Position numbers and translations under genes: made by a program. From assembly GCA_963834965.1 (NCBI GenBank), contig CAWIEI010000032.1, forward strand, positions 21,560-85,559: a stretch of DNA of 64,000 nt. Reading direction: 5' to 3'. The DNA comes from Fodinibacter sp963834965. Its GTDB lineage: Bacteria; Actinomycetota; Actinomycetes; Actinomycetales; Dermatophilaceae. The notes under the pieces are model-generated. The model saw only the letters and a program-made list of their open reading frames with translations, made no database searches and was not told the DNA's origin. Positions 53,415-62,510 of this stretch are shown here, piece after piece (position 1 is the stretch's first letter; every line of letters starts with the position of its first letter).

Positions 53415-54533
53415 TCAGGCCGGTGCGACGCTGCCCGCGGCGACCGGTGCGGGCTCCGGGTCGGTGGCGTCGCGCTCGGCGCGCACCGCCGCCACCGGGG
53501 CGAACCGGTCGTGGTAGGTGACGAGCAGCGAGATGAGCAGCACGAAGAACACCGTCGCCGAGAGGTCGAGCGAGCCACCGCCGAGCAGCAGGCGGGCCAC
53601 GAGCACCAGGCCGACGTTGATGACGACGCGGGCGGCGAACGCCGCCGCGAGCCCCTCGCGGCTGCCGGCCCGACGGGCCACCGCGATGGAGATTGCGGCG
53701 TTGATGACGACGAACAGCGCGATGCCGACGAACATCCGCAGGTCGGACACCTCGAGCCCGGGCAGGATGCGCGCGTAGATCGTCGACAGCAGGCCGATGA
53801 GCACGACCTTCTCCAGCGTCGACCACGACCACACCTTCACGTGGGATGCCGTCCACGCGTCGCGCTCGGTGGCGGTGTCCATCTCCTCCGGCAACGGGTC
53901 GGCTGCCAGGCGCCACGTCCAGTCGAACGGGCGCAGGCGCGGCCGCACCACGAACCAGAGGATCGCCAGCCCGACCAGGGCAGCGCCGATGACGAGCGGC
54001 GGGAACCAGGAGACGTCCTGCCAGGTGTCGGTGAAGTCGAGCTGGGCCACGTGGATCCAGTACTCCTGCGGCAGCTTGATGACGATCCAGATGAAGGCCG
54101 CCGTCACGATCCAGAAGCGGGTGCTGAACCGGCGCGGGTCCCAGCGCAGCCGGACCAGCTCGTAGGCGATGAAGAAGTACTCGAAGGTGTTGGGGAAGAT
54201 CAGCAGCAGCGTGCGCACGCCGGTGATCTCGAACGCCATCACCCCCACCATCCGGTAGAAGAACAGGAAGCGGGAGATGCTCACCGCGGCGCTGCGGGTC
54301 CAGTTCTGCAGGGACGCCAGAAAGGCGATCGACAGGTAGAACAGGTCCATCGCCTTGTCGTAGTTCTGGTAGCCCGGCGGGTCGAACCCGAACGCCTGGA
54401 ACACGCTCTGGTCGATGCCGTCGAGCACCAGGCAGGCGATGACGGCGGGCAGTGGCCACTTCGGGATGAAGAGGGGGAGCAGGAAGCGCAACCCGACCAC
54501 GACGACGAACACGACGGTGGCTTCGGTGGTCAT
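53415..54533 (-). CDS. Polytopic membrane protein, hypothetical
   Basis: A 372-residue protein with about eight to ten helices (first at ~6-28, last pair at ~325-345). It contains L-F-I-P-K-W-P-L-P-A near 22, Y-Q-N-Y-D-K-A-M-D-L-F-Y-L near 55 and F-I-W-I-V-I-K-L-P-Q-E-Y-W-I near 135, which look conserved but match no family I can name. AGGAG lies eight bases before the ATG. Role unknown. Just upstream, on the other strand, is the ilvB leader. Confidence 0.75.
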   Translation of the reverse strand: MTTEATVVFVVVVGLRFLLPLFIPKWPLPAVIACLVLDGIDQSVFQAFGFDPPGYQNYDKAMDLFYLSIAFLASLQNWTRSAAVSISRFLFFYRMVGVMAFEITGVRTLLLIFPNTFEYFFIAYELVRLRWDPRRFSTRFWIVTAAFIWIVIKLPQEYWIHVAQLDFTDTWQDVSWFPPLVIGAALVGLAILWFVVRPRLRPFDWTWRLAADPLPEEMDTATERDAWTASHVKVWSWSTLEKVVLIGLLSTIYARILPGLEVSDLRMFVGIALFVVINAAISIAVARRAGSREGLAAAFAARVVINVGLVLVARLLLGGGSLDLSATVFFVLLISLLVTYHDRFAPVAAVRAERDATDPEPAPVAAGSVAPA

Positions 54534-54688
54534 GCGGTGCTCCTCGTGCGCGGGCCCTCGACGTGGGGCGTCCGGCGGGAACGCTAGCGGAGACCCGGCA
54601 TCCGGGGTGAGCGACCTCACGGTTCCGGATCGTGGGATCGGGTGTCTCGTTGGTTGACACGGCATACAGCCGGGGGGAGAGTTCACGT

Positions 54689-54724
54689 GTGGCCCGAGTC
54701 CTCGTACTTTCCCGGCGCGTCTGA
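54689..54724 (+). CDS. ilvB leader peptide (attenuation)
   Basis: An 11-codon open frame, GTG start, coding V-A-R-V-L-V-L-S-R-R-V then stop; six of eleven residues are Val or Leu. A GGGGGGAG ribosome site lies nine bases before it. It is followed by a GCGCGTC/GACGCGC pairing and then a terminator, the classic order for ribosome-mediated attenuation. Leader peptides with this design are known upstream of ilvB in Corynebacterium. Scarcity of charged Val or Leu tRNA would stall the ribosome and prevent terminator formation. Confidence 0.8.
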   Translation: MARVLVLSRRV

Positions 54725-54744
54725 TCCTTTCGATCTGACGCGCT

Positions 54745-54783
54745 CCCTCCGTCGTCCCGCCACCGGGACTGGAGGGTTTTTTT
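54745..54783 (+). terminator. ilvBNC attenuator terminator
   Basis: CCCTCC (54745) pairs with GGAGGG (54771-54776) and inner GTCCCG pairs with CGGGAC, followed by seven T residues. This is the only clear U-tailed terminator noticed in the window and it lies just before ilvB. An earlier pairing of GCGCGTC with GACGCGC (54715-54742) would be the pause or antiterminator structure. Confidence 0.85.
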
Positions 54784-54829
54784 GTGCACGGACGACGGCC
54801 GCCGACAGCGGTTGACTTCAACGAAGACG

Positions 54830-56737
54830 GTGACAGCAGTGAGCGAGACCAGGCCGGCGACCCCGGTTGCCCCAGCGGCCCCGAGCCCCGCGCAGGTGGC
54901 GCAGCAGGCAAGGGCGCGCACGCCCATCGAGGTGACCGGCGCGCAGAGCCTGGTGCTCTCGCTCGAGGCGATGGACGTCGACACCGTCTTCGGCATCCCC
55001 GGCGGCGCGATCCTTCCGGCCTACGACCCGCTGCTCGACTCGGTCAAGGTGCGGCACATCCTGGTGCGCCACGAGCAGGGGGCCGGCCATGCCGCCGAGG
55101 GCTACGCGGCCGCCACCGGCCGGGTCGGCGTCTGCATGGCGACCTCGGGGCCGGGCGCGACCAACCTGGTCACCCCGCTGGCGGATGCGCACATGGACTC
55201 GGTGCCCATCGTGGCCATCACCGGGCAGGTCAACTCCGCGGCGATCGGCACCGACGCGTTCCAGGAGGCCGACATCCGTGGCATCACGATGCCGATCACC
55301 AAGCACAACTACCTCGTCACCGACGCCGACGAGATCCCGCGGATCATCGCCGAGGCGTTCCATATAGCCGCCACCGGCCGTCCCGGCCCGGTGCTCGTCG
55401 ACATCTCCAAGGACGCCCTGCAGGCGCGCACCCACTTCTCCTGGCCGCCGCGCATCGACCTGCCCGGCTACCACCCGGTGACCCGCCCGCACAGCAAGCA
55501 GATCCGCGAGGCCGCCCGGCTGATCGCCGAGGCCCAGCGCCCCATCCTCTACGTCGGAGGCGGCGTCATCCGGGCCCGCGCGAGCGAGGAGCTGCGGCGC
55601 TTCGTCGAGCTGAGCCAGATCCCCGTGGTCACCACCCTGATGGCGCGCGGCGCGCTGCCCGACAGCCACCCGCTGCACCTCGGGATGCCGGGCATGCACG
55701 GCTCGGTCTCGGCGGTCACCGGTCTGCAGAAGTCCGACCTGATCATCGCCCTCGGGGCCCGCTTCGACGACCGGGTCACCGGCCAGCTGAAGACCTTCGC
55801 CCCCGACGCCAAGGTCATCCACGCCGACATCGACCCCGCCGAGATCAGCAAGAACCGCAAGGCCGACGTGCCGATCGTCGGCGACTGCCGCGCGGTGCTC
55901 GTCGACCTCATCGAGGCCGTCGACACCGACATCGACGCCGGTCGCGGTGGCGACTACGTCGAGTGGCGCGAGCGGGTGGCCGGGTGGAAGGAGCTCTTCC
56001 CGGTCGGCTACACCGAGCCCGAGGAGTCAACTCTCGCACCGCAGTACGTGATCGAGCGGCTGAGCGCGATCGTCGGCCCGGAGGCCGTGTATGTCGCCGG
56101 CGTCGGCCAGCACCAGATGTGGGCGGCCCAGTTCGTGAACTACGAGCGCCCCAACGCGTGGCTGAACTCCGGTGGTCTCGGCACGATGGGCTATGCCGTG
56201 CCGGCCGCCATGGGTGCCCAGGTCGGTGAGCCCGACCGCACCGTGTGGGCGATCGACGGCGACGGCTGCTTCCAGATGACCAACCAGGAGCTCGCCACCT
56301 GCGTCATCAACAACATCCCGATCAAGGTCGCGATCATCAACAACAGCAGCCTGGGCATGGTGCGCCAGTGGCAGACGCTGTTCTACAACGAGCGCTACTC
56401 CAACACCGACCTGCACACCTCGGTCGGCTCGCGGGTGCCTGACTTCGTCAAGCTCGCCGATGCGTACGGCTGCGCCGGGTTCCGTTGCGAGCGACCGGAG
56501 GACGTCGACGACACGATCCGGGCGGCGATGGCGGTCAACGACCGGCCGGTGGTCGTCGACTTCGTCGTGCACCGCGACGCCATGGTCTGGCCGATGGTGC
56601 CCGCCGGCGTGAGCAACGACCTCATCCAGGTGGCCCGCGACACCGCACCGCAGTGGGACCGCGAGGAGTCCGAGGCCATCGAGCAGGGGCTCGACCCCGA
56701 CCACGACGGGGTGCCCACGGGCGCCCACGAGAACTGA
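54830..56737 (+). CDS. ilvB: Acetolactate synthase large subunit
   Basis: A 635-residue ThDP enzyme. The N-terminal ~40 residues are Pro/Ala-rich, then G-A-Q-S-L-V-L-S-L-E-A. R-H-E-Q-G-A-G-H carries the catalytic Glu near 85. G-D-G-C-F-Q-M-T-N-Q-E near 485 is the ThDP-Mg motif. A-V-R/V-T-R and related FAD-binding stretches are present. First step of valine and isoleucine synthesis. Start GTG 54830 chosen; a second GTG nine bases on is equally possible. Expression is governed by the attenuator upstream. Confidence 0.96.
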   Translation: MTAVSETRPATPVAPAAPSPAQVAQQARARTPIEVTGAQSLVLSLEAMDVDTVFGIPGGAILPAYDPLLDSVKVRHILVRHEQGAGHAAEGYAAATGRVGVCMATSGPGATNLVTPLADAHMDSVPIVAITGQVNSAAIGTDAFQEADIRGITMPITKHNYLVTDADEIPRIIAEAFHIAATGRPGPVLVDISKDALQARTHFSWPPRIDLPGYHPVTRPHSKQIREAARLIAEAQRPILYVGGGVIRARASEELRRFVELSQIPVVTTLMARGALPDSHPLHLGMPGMHGSVSAVTGLQKSDLIIALGARFDDRVTGQLKTFAPDAKVIHADIDPAEISKNRKADVPIVGDCRAVLVDLIEAVDTDIDAGRGGDYVEWRERVAGWKELFPVGYTEPEESTLAPQYVIERLSAIVGPEAVYVAGVGQHQMWAAQFVNYERPNAWLNSGGLGTMGYAVPAAMGAQVGEPDRTVWAIDGDGCFQMTNQELATCVINNIPIKVAIINNSSLGMVRQWQTLFYNERYSNTDLHTSVGSRVPDFVKLADAYGCAGFRCERPEDVDDTIRAAMAVNDRPVVVDFVVHRDAMVWPMVPAGVSNDLIQVARDTAPQWDREESEAIEQGLDPDHDGVPTGAHEN

Positions 56738-56744
56738 AGGCGAC

Positions 56745-57263
56745 ATGACGATGAACAAGCACACCCTGTCCGTCCTCGTCGAGAACAAGCCCGGTGTCCT
56801 CGCGCGGATCGCCGCGCTGTTCTCGCGCCGCGGCTTCAACATCGACTCCCTCGCGGTCGGCGAGACCGAGTACCCCGACGTGTCACGGATGACCGTCGTG
56901 GTCGACGTCGAGGACCTGCCCCTGGAGCAGGTGACCAAGCAGCTCAACAAGCTCGTCGAGGTGCTCAAGGTCGTCGAGCTCGAGCCGCAGTCGGCGGTGC
57001 AGCGCCAGGTCATGCTGATCAAGGTGCGCGCCGATGCCGGCACCCGCAGCCAGGTGCTCGAGATGGTGCAGATGTTCCGCGCCAAGGTCGTCGACGTCGC
57101 CACCGACTCGCTCACCATCGAGGCCACCGGCACCACCGACAAGCTCAAGGCCCTGCTCGAGGTGCTCGAGCCCTACGGCGTCAAGGAGCTCGTCCAGTCG
57201 GGGATCGTCGCCATCGGGCGCGGCCCGCGCTCCATCACCGACCGGGCGCTCCGCAGCGCCTGA
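56745..57263 (+). CDS. ilvN: Acetolactate synthase small subunit
   Basis: A 172-residue regulatory subunit. The N-terminal ACT domain (~4-80) begins H-T-L-S-V-L-V-E-N-K-P-G-V-L-A-R and carries R-G-F-N-I-D-S-L. The second ACT-like domain holds M-L-I-K-V-R and the C-terminal G-I-V-A-I-G-R-G. Binds valine for feedback control. Starts seven bases after the ilvB stop with AAGG upstream; same operon. Confidence 0.96.
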   Translation: MTMNKHTLSVLVENKPGVLARIAALFSRRGFNIDSLAVGETEYPDVSRMTVVVDVEDLPLEQVTKQLNKLVEVLKVVELEPQSAVQRQVMLIKVRADAGTRSQVLEMVQMFRAKVVDVATDSLTIEATGTTDKLKALLEVLEPYGVKELVQSGIVAIGRGPRSITDRALRSA

Positions 57264-57366
57264 TCCTGGCGGCACTGCCTGAGACCGCGCCGCGCGACGC
57301 GAGCCGCACGGCATATCGTCCACACCGAAGCTCCACCCCAACCACACACGAGGAGAGGCCGACACG

Positions 57367-58398
57367 ATGGCCGAGATGTTCTACGACGACGACGCCGACC
57401 TGGCCGTCATCCAGGGCCGCAAGGTCGCGGTCATCGGGTACGGCAGCCAGGGCCACGCCCACGCGCTCAACCTGCGCGACTCCGGGGTCGACGTGCGCGT
57501 CGGCCTCGCCGAGGGCTCGAAGTCGCGCCCCAAGGCCGAGGCCGAGGGCCTGCGCGTGCTCAGCGTGGCCGACGCCGTCAAGGAGGCCGACCTCGTCGTC
57601 ATCCTGACGCCCGACCAGGTGCAGCGCACCGTCTACGCCAACGAGATCAAGCCCAACCTCGCCGAGGGTGCGGCCCTGCTGTTCGGGCACGGCTTCAACA
57701 TCCGCTTCGGCTACATCCGGCCCGAGGCCGGCAGCGACGTCATCATGGTCGCCCCCAAGGGCCCGGGCCACATCGTGCGGCGCGAGTTCGTCGACGGTCG
57801 CGGTGTGCCGGTGCTCCTCGCGGTCGAGCAGGATGCCTCGGGCAGCGCCTGGGCGCTCGCGAAGTCCTACGGCAAGGCGATCGGCGGCCTGCGCGCCGGC
57901 GGCATCGGCACCACCTTCACGGAGGAGACCGAGACCGACCTGTTCGGCGAGCAGGCGGTGCTCTGTGGCGGCGCCTCGCAGCTCGTGATGTACGGCTTCG
58001 AGACCCTCACCGAGGCGGGCTACCAGCCCGAGGTCGCCTACTTCGAGTGCCTGCACGAGCTCAAGCTCATCGTCGACCTGATGATCGAGGGCGGCATCGC
58101 CAAGCAGCGATGGTCGGTGTCCGACACCGCGGAGTACGGCGACTACGTCTCGGGCCCGCGGGTCATCGACCCACACGTCAAGGAGAACATGAAGGCCGTG
58201 CTCGCCGACATCCAGAGCGGCGCGTTCGCCCAGCGGTTCATCGACGACCAGGATGCCGGCGCGCCGGAGTTCAAGGAGCTGCGCGCCAAGGGTGCGGCGC
58301 ACCCGATCGAGGCCACCGGCCGCGACCTGCGCAAGCTGATGGCGTGGGTCGACTCCGACCGCGACCAGGACTACGTCGAGGGCTCCGCCGCCCGCTGA
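57367..58398 (+). CDS. ilvC: Ketol-acid reductoisomerase (NADP+)
   Basis: A 343-residue class I enzyme. G-Y-G-S-Q-G-H-A-H-A-L-N near 24 is the NADPH motif, V-A-P-K-G-P-G-H near 128 and G-T-T-F-T-E-E-T-E-T-D-L near 180-193 hold metal and substrate residues, and the C-terminus has C-L-H-E-L-K-L. Isomerises and reduces acetolactate. It follows ilvN after 103 bp. The operon ends in a perfect hairpin. Confidence 0.96.
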   Translation: MAEMFYDDDADLAVIQGRKVAVIGYGSQGHAHALNLRDSGVDVRVGLAEGSKSRPKAEAEGLRVLSVADAVKEADLVVILTPDQVQRTVYANEIKPNLAEGAALLFGHGFNIRFGYIRPEAGSDVIMVAPKGPGHIVRREFVDGRGVPVLLAVEQDASGSAWALAKSYGKAIGGLRAGGIGTTFTEETETDLFGEQAVLCGGASQLVMYGFETLTEAGYQPEVAYFECLHELKLIVDLMIEGGIAKQRWSVSDTAEYGDYVSGPRVIDPHVKENMKAVLADIQSGAFAQRFIDDQDAGAPEFKELRAKGAAHPIEATGRDLRKLMAWVDSDRDQDYVEGSAAR

Positions 58399-58414
58399 CC
58401 CAACGACACCGGAT

Positions 58415-58447
58415 GCCGTGGGCCCCCCTGACGGGGGGGCCCACGGC
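58415..58447 (+). terminator. ilvBNC terminator hairpin
   Basis: GCCGTGGGCCCCC and GGGGGCCCACGGC form a perfect 13-bp stem starting 17 bases after the ilvC stop. There is no strong U-tract, in contrast to the attenuator. Confidence 0.85.
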
Positions 58448-58515
58448 ACCGCGACCTTCGACACGCTCTCGAGGTGCTCCCGGCGTGCGGTACTCATCGG
58501 GCCTACCATCCACAG

Positions 58516-59034
58516 ATGGAGGACCTCGTCGAGGGCTGGCCCGTCTGGGTGGTCTTCCTCCTGCTCTGGGCCGGGGCGTTCGCTCGCGGTACCGGCACCT
58601 ACTGGATCGGTCGCGGGGTGCGCGCGGGCGGCAGTCGGTCGCGCTGGGCCGCCGCCCACCTCGACGGCCGGGTGGTCAGGCGCGCTGAGGACTGGGTGCA
58701 GCGGTTCGGCGCCCCGGCGGTGACCCTGGGCTTCCTCACCGTGGGCGTGCAGACCGCGATCAACGCCTCGGCGGGGATGCTCCGGATGCCGCAGCGTCGC
58801 TTCCTGCCCGCCGTCACCCTGGGTGCCGCGCTGTGGTCGCTGATCTACACCACCGTCGGGTTCACCGTGGTCGACGCCTGGCTGGGCGCGGCCTCGTGGT
58901 GGTGGGCCGTGCTCGCGGTCGCCGCCGTCGTGGCGATCTTCGTGCTCTCGGGGCGGCTCGAGGAGTCGGTCAAGGCGCAGGAGCCGGTCGTCCCGGTCGG
59001 CCCGGGCGCCGGCGGGCCCACTGCACGGGCCTGA
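58516..59034 (+). CDS. DedA/SNARE-associated-type membrane protein
   Basis: A 172-residue membrane protein with about four helices. G-R-G-V-R...A-E-D-W-V-Q-R-F-G-A-P-A-V near 60-75 and T-A-I-N-A-S-A-G-M-L-R-M-P near 90-105 resemble the VTT/DedA core, which moves or scrambles lipids in other members. Short for a full DedA protein. Start set at ATG 58516. Confidence 0.65.
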   Translation: MEDLVEGWPVWVVFLLLWAGAFARGTGTYWIGRGVRAGGSRSRWAAAHLDGRVVRRAEDWVQRFGAPAVTLGFLTVGVQTAINASAGMLRMPQRRFLPAVTLGAALWSLIYTTVGFTVVDAWLGAASWWWAVLAVAAVVAIFVLSGRLEESVKAQEPVVPVGPGAGGPTARA

Positions 59035-59233
59035 ACCACGCACCCGCCCGGCCTGCACCCTCGGTGCGACCATGGTCACATCGTGGGCACCAACGTCCAC
59101 ATGCTGGCACGCGCCTAGGATGAGGGCCCGGCCCAGCGGTGTGCCGGCAGCCCCACGCCAGCGCGTGGTGAGGGGGAACCGCCCACCCGGGCACCCGGCA
59201 TCCGGCCGACCGGCGGATGCCCGACCGCAGCAC

Positions 59234-59251
59234 CGAAAGAGGGACCTTTCG
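59234..59251 (+). promoter_or_regulatory. Hairpin over the serA ribosome binding site
   Basis: CGAAAG and CTTTCG are exact complements around AGGGAC, which includes the likely ribosome site. The second arm ends in the first base of the GTG start. It could modulate serA translation. Confidence 0.3.
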
Positions 59252-60838
59252 TGACCAAGCCCGTCGTCCTCATCGCCGAGGAGCTCTCACCCGCGACGCT
59301 CGACGCCCTGCGGCCCGGACTTCGAGGTCCGCCACGTCGACGGTGCCGACCGCGGCGCCCTGCTCCCGGCCCTCGCCGACGTCGACGCGGTGCTGATCCG
59401 GTCGGCCACGAAGATGGACGCCGAGGCGATCGGCGCGGCGAAGAGCCTCAAGGTCATCGCCCGTGCAGGGGTGGGTCTGGACAACGTCGACGTCGAGACC
59501 GCCACCAAGGCCGGCGTCATGGTCGTGAACGCCCCGACCTCGAACATCACCAGCGCCGCCGAGCTCGCCGTCGGCCTGCTGCTCGCCTGCGCCCGCAACA
59601 TCGCGCCGGCCAACGAGGCCCTGAAGAACGGCGCATGGAAGCGCAGCAAGTACGGCGGCGTCGAGCTGCTCGAGAAGAAGGTCGGCATCGTCGGCTTCGG
59701 TCGCATCGGCCAGCTCGTCGCCGAGCGGCTCAAGGGCTTCGGCGTCGAGATCCTCGCCTACGACCCCTACGTGTCTGTGCAGCGCGCCGGCCTGCTCGGC
59801 GCCCGGCTGGTCACCCTCGACGAGCTGCTCGCCGAGAGCGACTTCATCACCATCCACCTGCCCAAGACCCCCGAGACGATCGGCCTGATCGGCAAGGAGG
59901 CGCTGAGCAAGGTCAAGCCGACCGTGCGCGTCATCAACGCCGCCCGAGGTGGGGTGCTCGACGAGCAGGCCCTGGCCGACGCCATCGCCGAGGGCCGGGT
60001 GGCCGGCGCCGGCATCGACGTCTTCGCCACCGAGCCGTGCACCGACAGCCCGCTTTTCGCGCACGAGTCGGTCGTCGTCACGCCGCACCTGGGCGCCTCC
60101 ACCGAGGAGGCGCAGGAGAAGGCCGGCGTGGCCGTCGCGAAGTCGGTGCGCCTCGCGCTCGGCGGTGACCTCGTGCCGGATGCCGTGAACGTCTCGGGTG
60201 GCGCCGTCGCCGAGGAGGTGCGCCCCGGCATCGACCTCGTCGAGAAGCTCGGCCGGGTGTTCACCGCGTTCGCCGGCTCGGTGCCGGTGCAGCTCGACGT
60301 CGAGGTGCGCGGCGAGATCACCTCGCACGACGTGTCGGTGTGGGAGCTCGCGGCGCTGAAGGGCCTGTTCACCGACGTCACCGAGGACCCCGTCACCTAC
60401 GTCAACGCGCCGCTGCTCGCCAAGGAGCGCGGCTGCGAGTCGCGGCTGGTGACCGACGAGGTGTCCGAGGACTTCCGCAACGTCACCACCCTGCGGGGCA
60501 CCTTGGCCGACGGCAGCATGGTCTCGGTGTCGGGCACGCTCACCGGCCCGAAGATGGTGCAGAAGCTGATCGGCATCAACGGCTGGGACCTCGAGATCCC
60601 GCTCAGCGTGCACATGGCCTTCTTCGCCTACGACGACCGCCCCGGGGTCATCGGCGCGGTCGGCAAGCTGCTCGGCGAGGCCGCCGTCAACATCGCCGGC
60701 ATGCAGGTCGCGCGCGACGCCGACGCGGCCAACTCCCTGATCGCCCTCACCGTCGACCAGGCCATCCCGGTCGACGTCGTCGGTGCGATCGAGGCCGAGA
60801 TCGGCGCCGAGACGGTGCGCGTCGTCGACCTCGTCTGA
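59251..60838 (+). CDS. serA: D-3-phosphoglycerate dehydrogenase, interrupted by a one-base frame change
   Basis: About 528 codons in two frames. The first frame (GTG 59251 to ~59310) gives K-P-V-V-L-I-A-E-E-L-S-P-A-T-L. One extra base near 59310 shifts the remainder, which runs to 60838. That part has G-V-G-L-D-N-V-D near 74, G-F-G-R-I-G-Q-L near 150, the catalytic R-G-G-V-L, and E-H-type residues in the C-terminal ASB and ACT domains. It makes 3-phosphohydroxypyruvate, the first step to serine. The shift is probably a sequencing error because the gene is otherwise perfect. Confidence 0.92.
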
Positions 60839-60920
60839 TCCGGCGGCCACGGGGCGCGTCCGCCGCCGCCGACCTCCGGCTGACCGCGCCGGATGAGCAC
60901 CACTGACGTAGCGTGCGGAC

Positions 60921-61952
60921 GTGACGCGCCGCGCAACACCGTCGGAGCCACTGGCTCAGCGGCTGCTCGACGCCCAGGTGGCCTACCACCTCGAGCGGCT
61001 GACCGGCGAGGGGCTGGAGGTACTCGTCGCCGCTCTCGCCGACGACCTCCTGGCTGCTGCGGGGCGCCACCCCATCGACGACCTCGTCGACCGGGAGGTC
61101 GTCACCTCGATCGTGGTCCGGGCGTTGCAGACCGTGCCGGCGAGTGCCGCGGTGAGCGGGATCATCGAGCTCGCGACCGCGGTGGTGCTCGAGGGCCCGG
61201 CCGAGCCCTTCCCGGTCGGTGAGCTCGCCGACCGCGACCAGGTCGAGGCGCTCTTGGACAGCCTGTTGGCCCTCCATCCGGTGCTCGAGCGGGTGGGGGA
61301 GTCGTTGGCCGACGTGTCGCTGATGGGAACCGTGGCATCGCGGTTCATGGGTCGCATCGTGGGCGAGGTCGTGCACGCCAACCAGGCCGTGGCGGACAAG
61401 CTGCCCGGGCTCGGGTCGCTGATGTCGATGGGGACGAGCGCCGCCTCGCGGATGATGGGCGCGGCGGACAAGCAGTTCGAGCGGCTGGTCGGGGACACCG
61501 TCGGGAGGGGAGGGGCGTTCGCGGTCCGCCGCCTGAACCGCATCGTCATCGACACACTGCTCGACCCCGCGACCCGGCTCGCGGCCCTGGAGTCCTGGGA
61601 CCTGGTGGCCGGCATGCAGGTCGTCGGACTGGGTCACCACGCCACCCAGGAGCAGGTCAGTGACTTGGCCGGTGCCCTGCAAGACGTGGCCATCACGGGG
61701 CTGGCCACCGAGCAGGCGGCCGACCTCGCCGCCGTGGTCGTCGACGCCTTCTTCGATCGTTTCGGCGGCTACACCCCCACCGAGATGCTCGAGCAGCTGG
61801 ACCTGGACCGCGAGGAGCTCGTTGCCGACCTCGTGCGGCTGGCTGCCTCGGTCGTCCACGCAGTGCGGGAGTCCGGGGACCTTGAGCGGCTAGTGCGCAC
61901 GCAGCTCGAGCCGTTCTACACCTCGCCCGAGGTCAGCCGCCTGCTCGGGTGA
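60921..61952 (+). CDS. Helical hypothetical protein
   Basis: A 343-residue protein, GTG start. Mostly alpha-helical and moderately acidic, with no signal peptide or clear membrane segment and no known motif. There is a repeated pattern of A-D-D-L-L-A/A-S-V-V helices. The final 37 bases overlap the convergent DUF3995 gene. Function unknown. Confidence 0.65.
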   Translation: MTRRATPSEPLAQRLLDAQVAYHLERLTGEGLEVLVAALADDLLAAAGRHPIDDLVDREVVTSIVVRALQTVPASAAVSGIIELATAVVLEGPAEPFPVGELADRDQVEALLDSLLALHPVLERVGESLADVSLMGTVASRFMGRIVGEVVHANQAVADKLPGLGSLMSMGTSAASRMMGAADKQFERLVGDTVGRGGAFAVRRLNRIVIDTLLDPATRLAALESWDLVAGMQVVGLGHHATQEQVSDLAGALQDVAITGLATEQAADLAAVVVDAFFDRFGGYTPTEMLEQLDLDREELVADLVRLAASVVHAVRESGDLERLVRTQLEPFYTSPEVSRLLG

Positions 61953-62425
61953 CCGAGGCGTCGAGCCGGGTGGGCCGCCGGCCGGGTGCGCCACAGGCCC
62001 GTGCCGAGGGTGAGGCCCCAGGCCAGGAACAGCGGGTCCCAGAGCCACGCGTGTCCGCGGGTCGCCACGAGGTCGTCGACCGGGCCGAGCACCCCGGTGA
62101 GCGCGACGTTGGCGGCCACCGTGTTCGCCAGCCCGTAGGCGACGAGCAGGCAGGCACCGGCCCAGCACAGCACCCGCAGCGCGCCCCGTGGTCCACCGGC
62201 CCGGGCGGCGGCCCACGGAACCCAGGCGCCGGCCAGCTTGACCAGGCCGATGGCGCCGAGGGCCAACCCGGCCGCTGCGGGCGAGCCGGCCCGCCAGGCC
62301 ACCGCCCAGGCCCCGACGGTGCCCGCGAGCAGGTCGCCCCCGAGCGCCCAGTACAGGCTCGCCGCGGCGTGCACCGTACCGATCGCGGCGGCGACGGCGA
62401 ACCAGGTCAGCGAGGCTCGGGGCAT
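61916..62425 (-). CDS. DUF3995 domain-containing membrane protein
   Basis: A 169-residue membrane protein with four helices (about 8-27, 45-68, 80-100, 128-146). The H-A-A-A-S-L-Y-W-A-L-G-G-D near 20 and the W-L-W-D-P-L-F-L-A-W-G-L near 130 match DUF3995. Role unknown. Overlaps the preceding gene tail to tail. Confidence 0.75.
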   Translation of the reverse strand: MPRASLTWFAVAAAIGTVHAAASLYWALGGDLLAGTVGAWAVAWRAGSPAAAGLALGAIGLVKLAGAWVPWAAARAGGPRGALRVLCWAGACLLVAYGLANTVAANVALTGVLGPVDDLVATRGHAWLWDPLFLAWGLTLGTGLWRTRPAAHPARRLGHPSRRLTSGEV

Positions 62426-62510
62426 GTCGTCGACGCTAGCTGCGTCCCGGTGCCTGCGGACATGGGTGGGCTCACCCACCCGACCCCGGTTCCGGGGGCA
62501 TCATCGGGGG

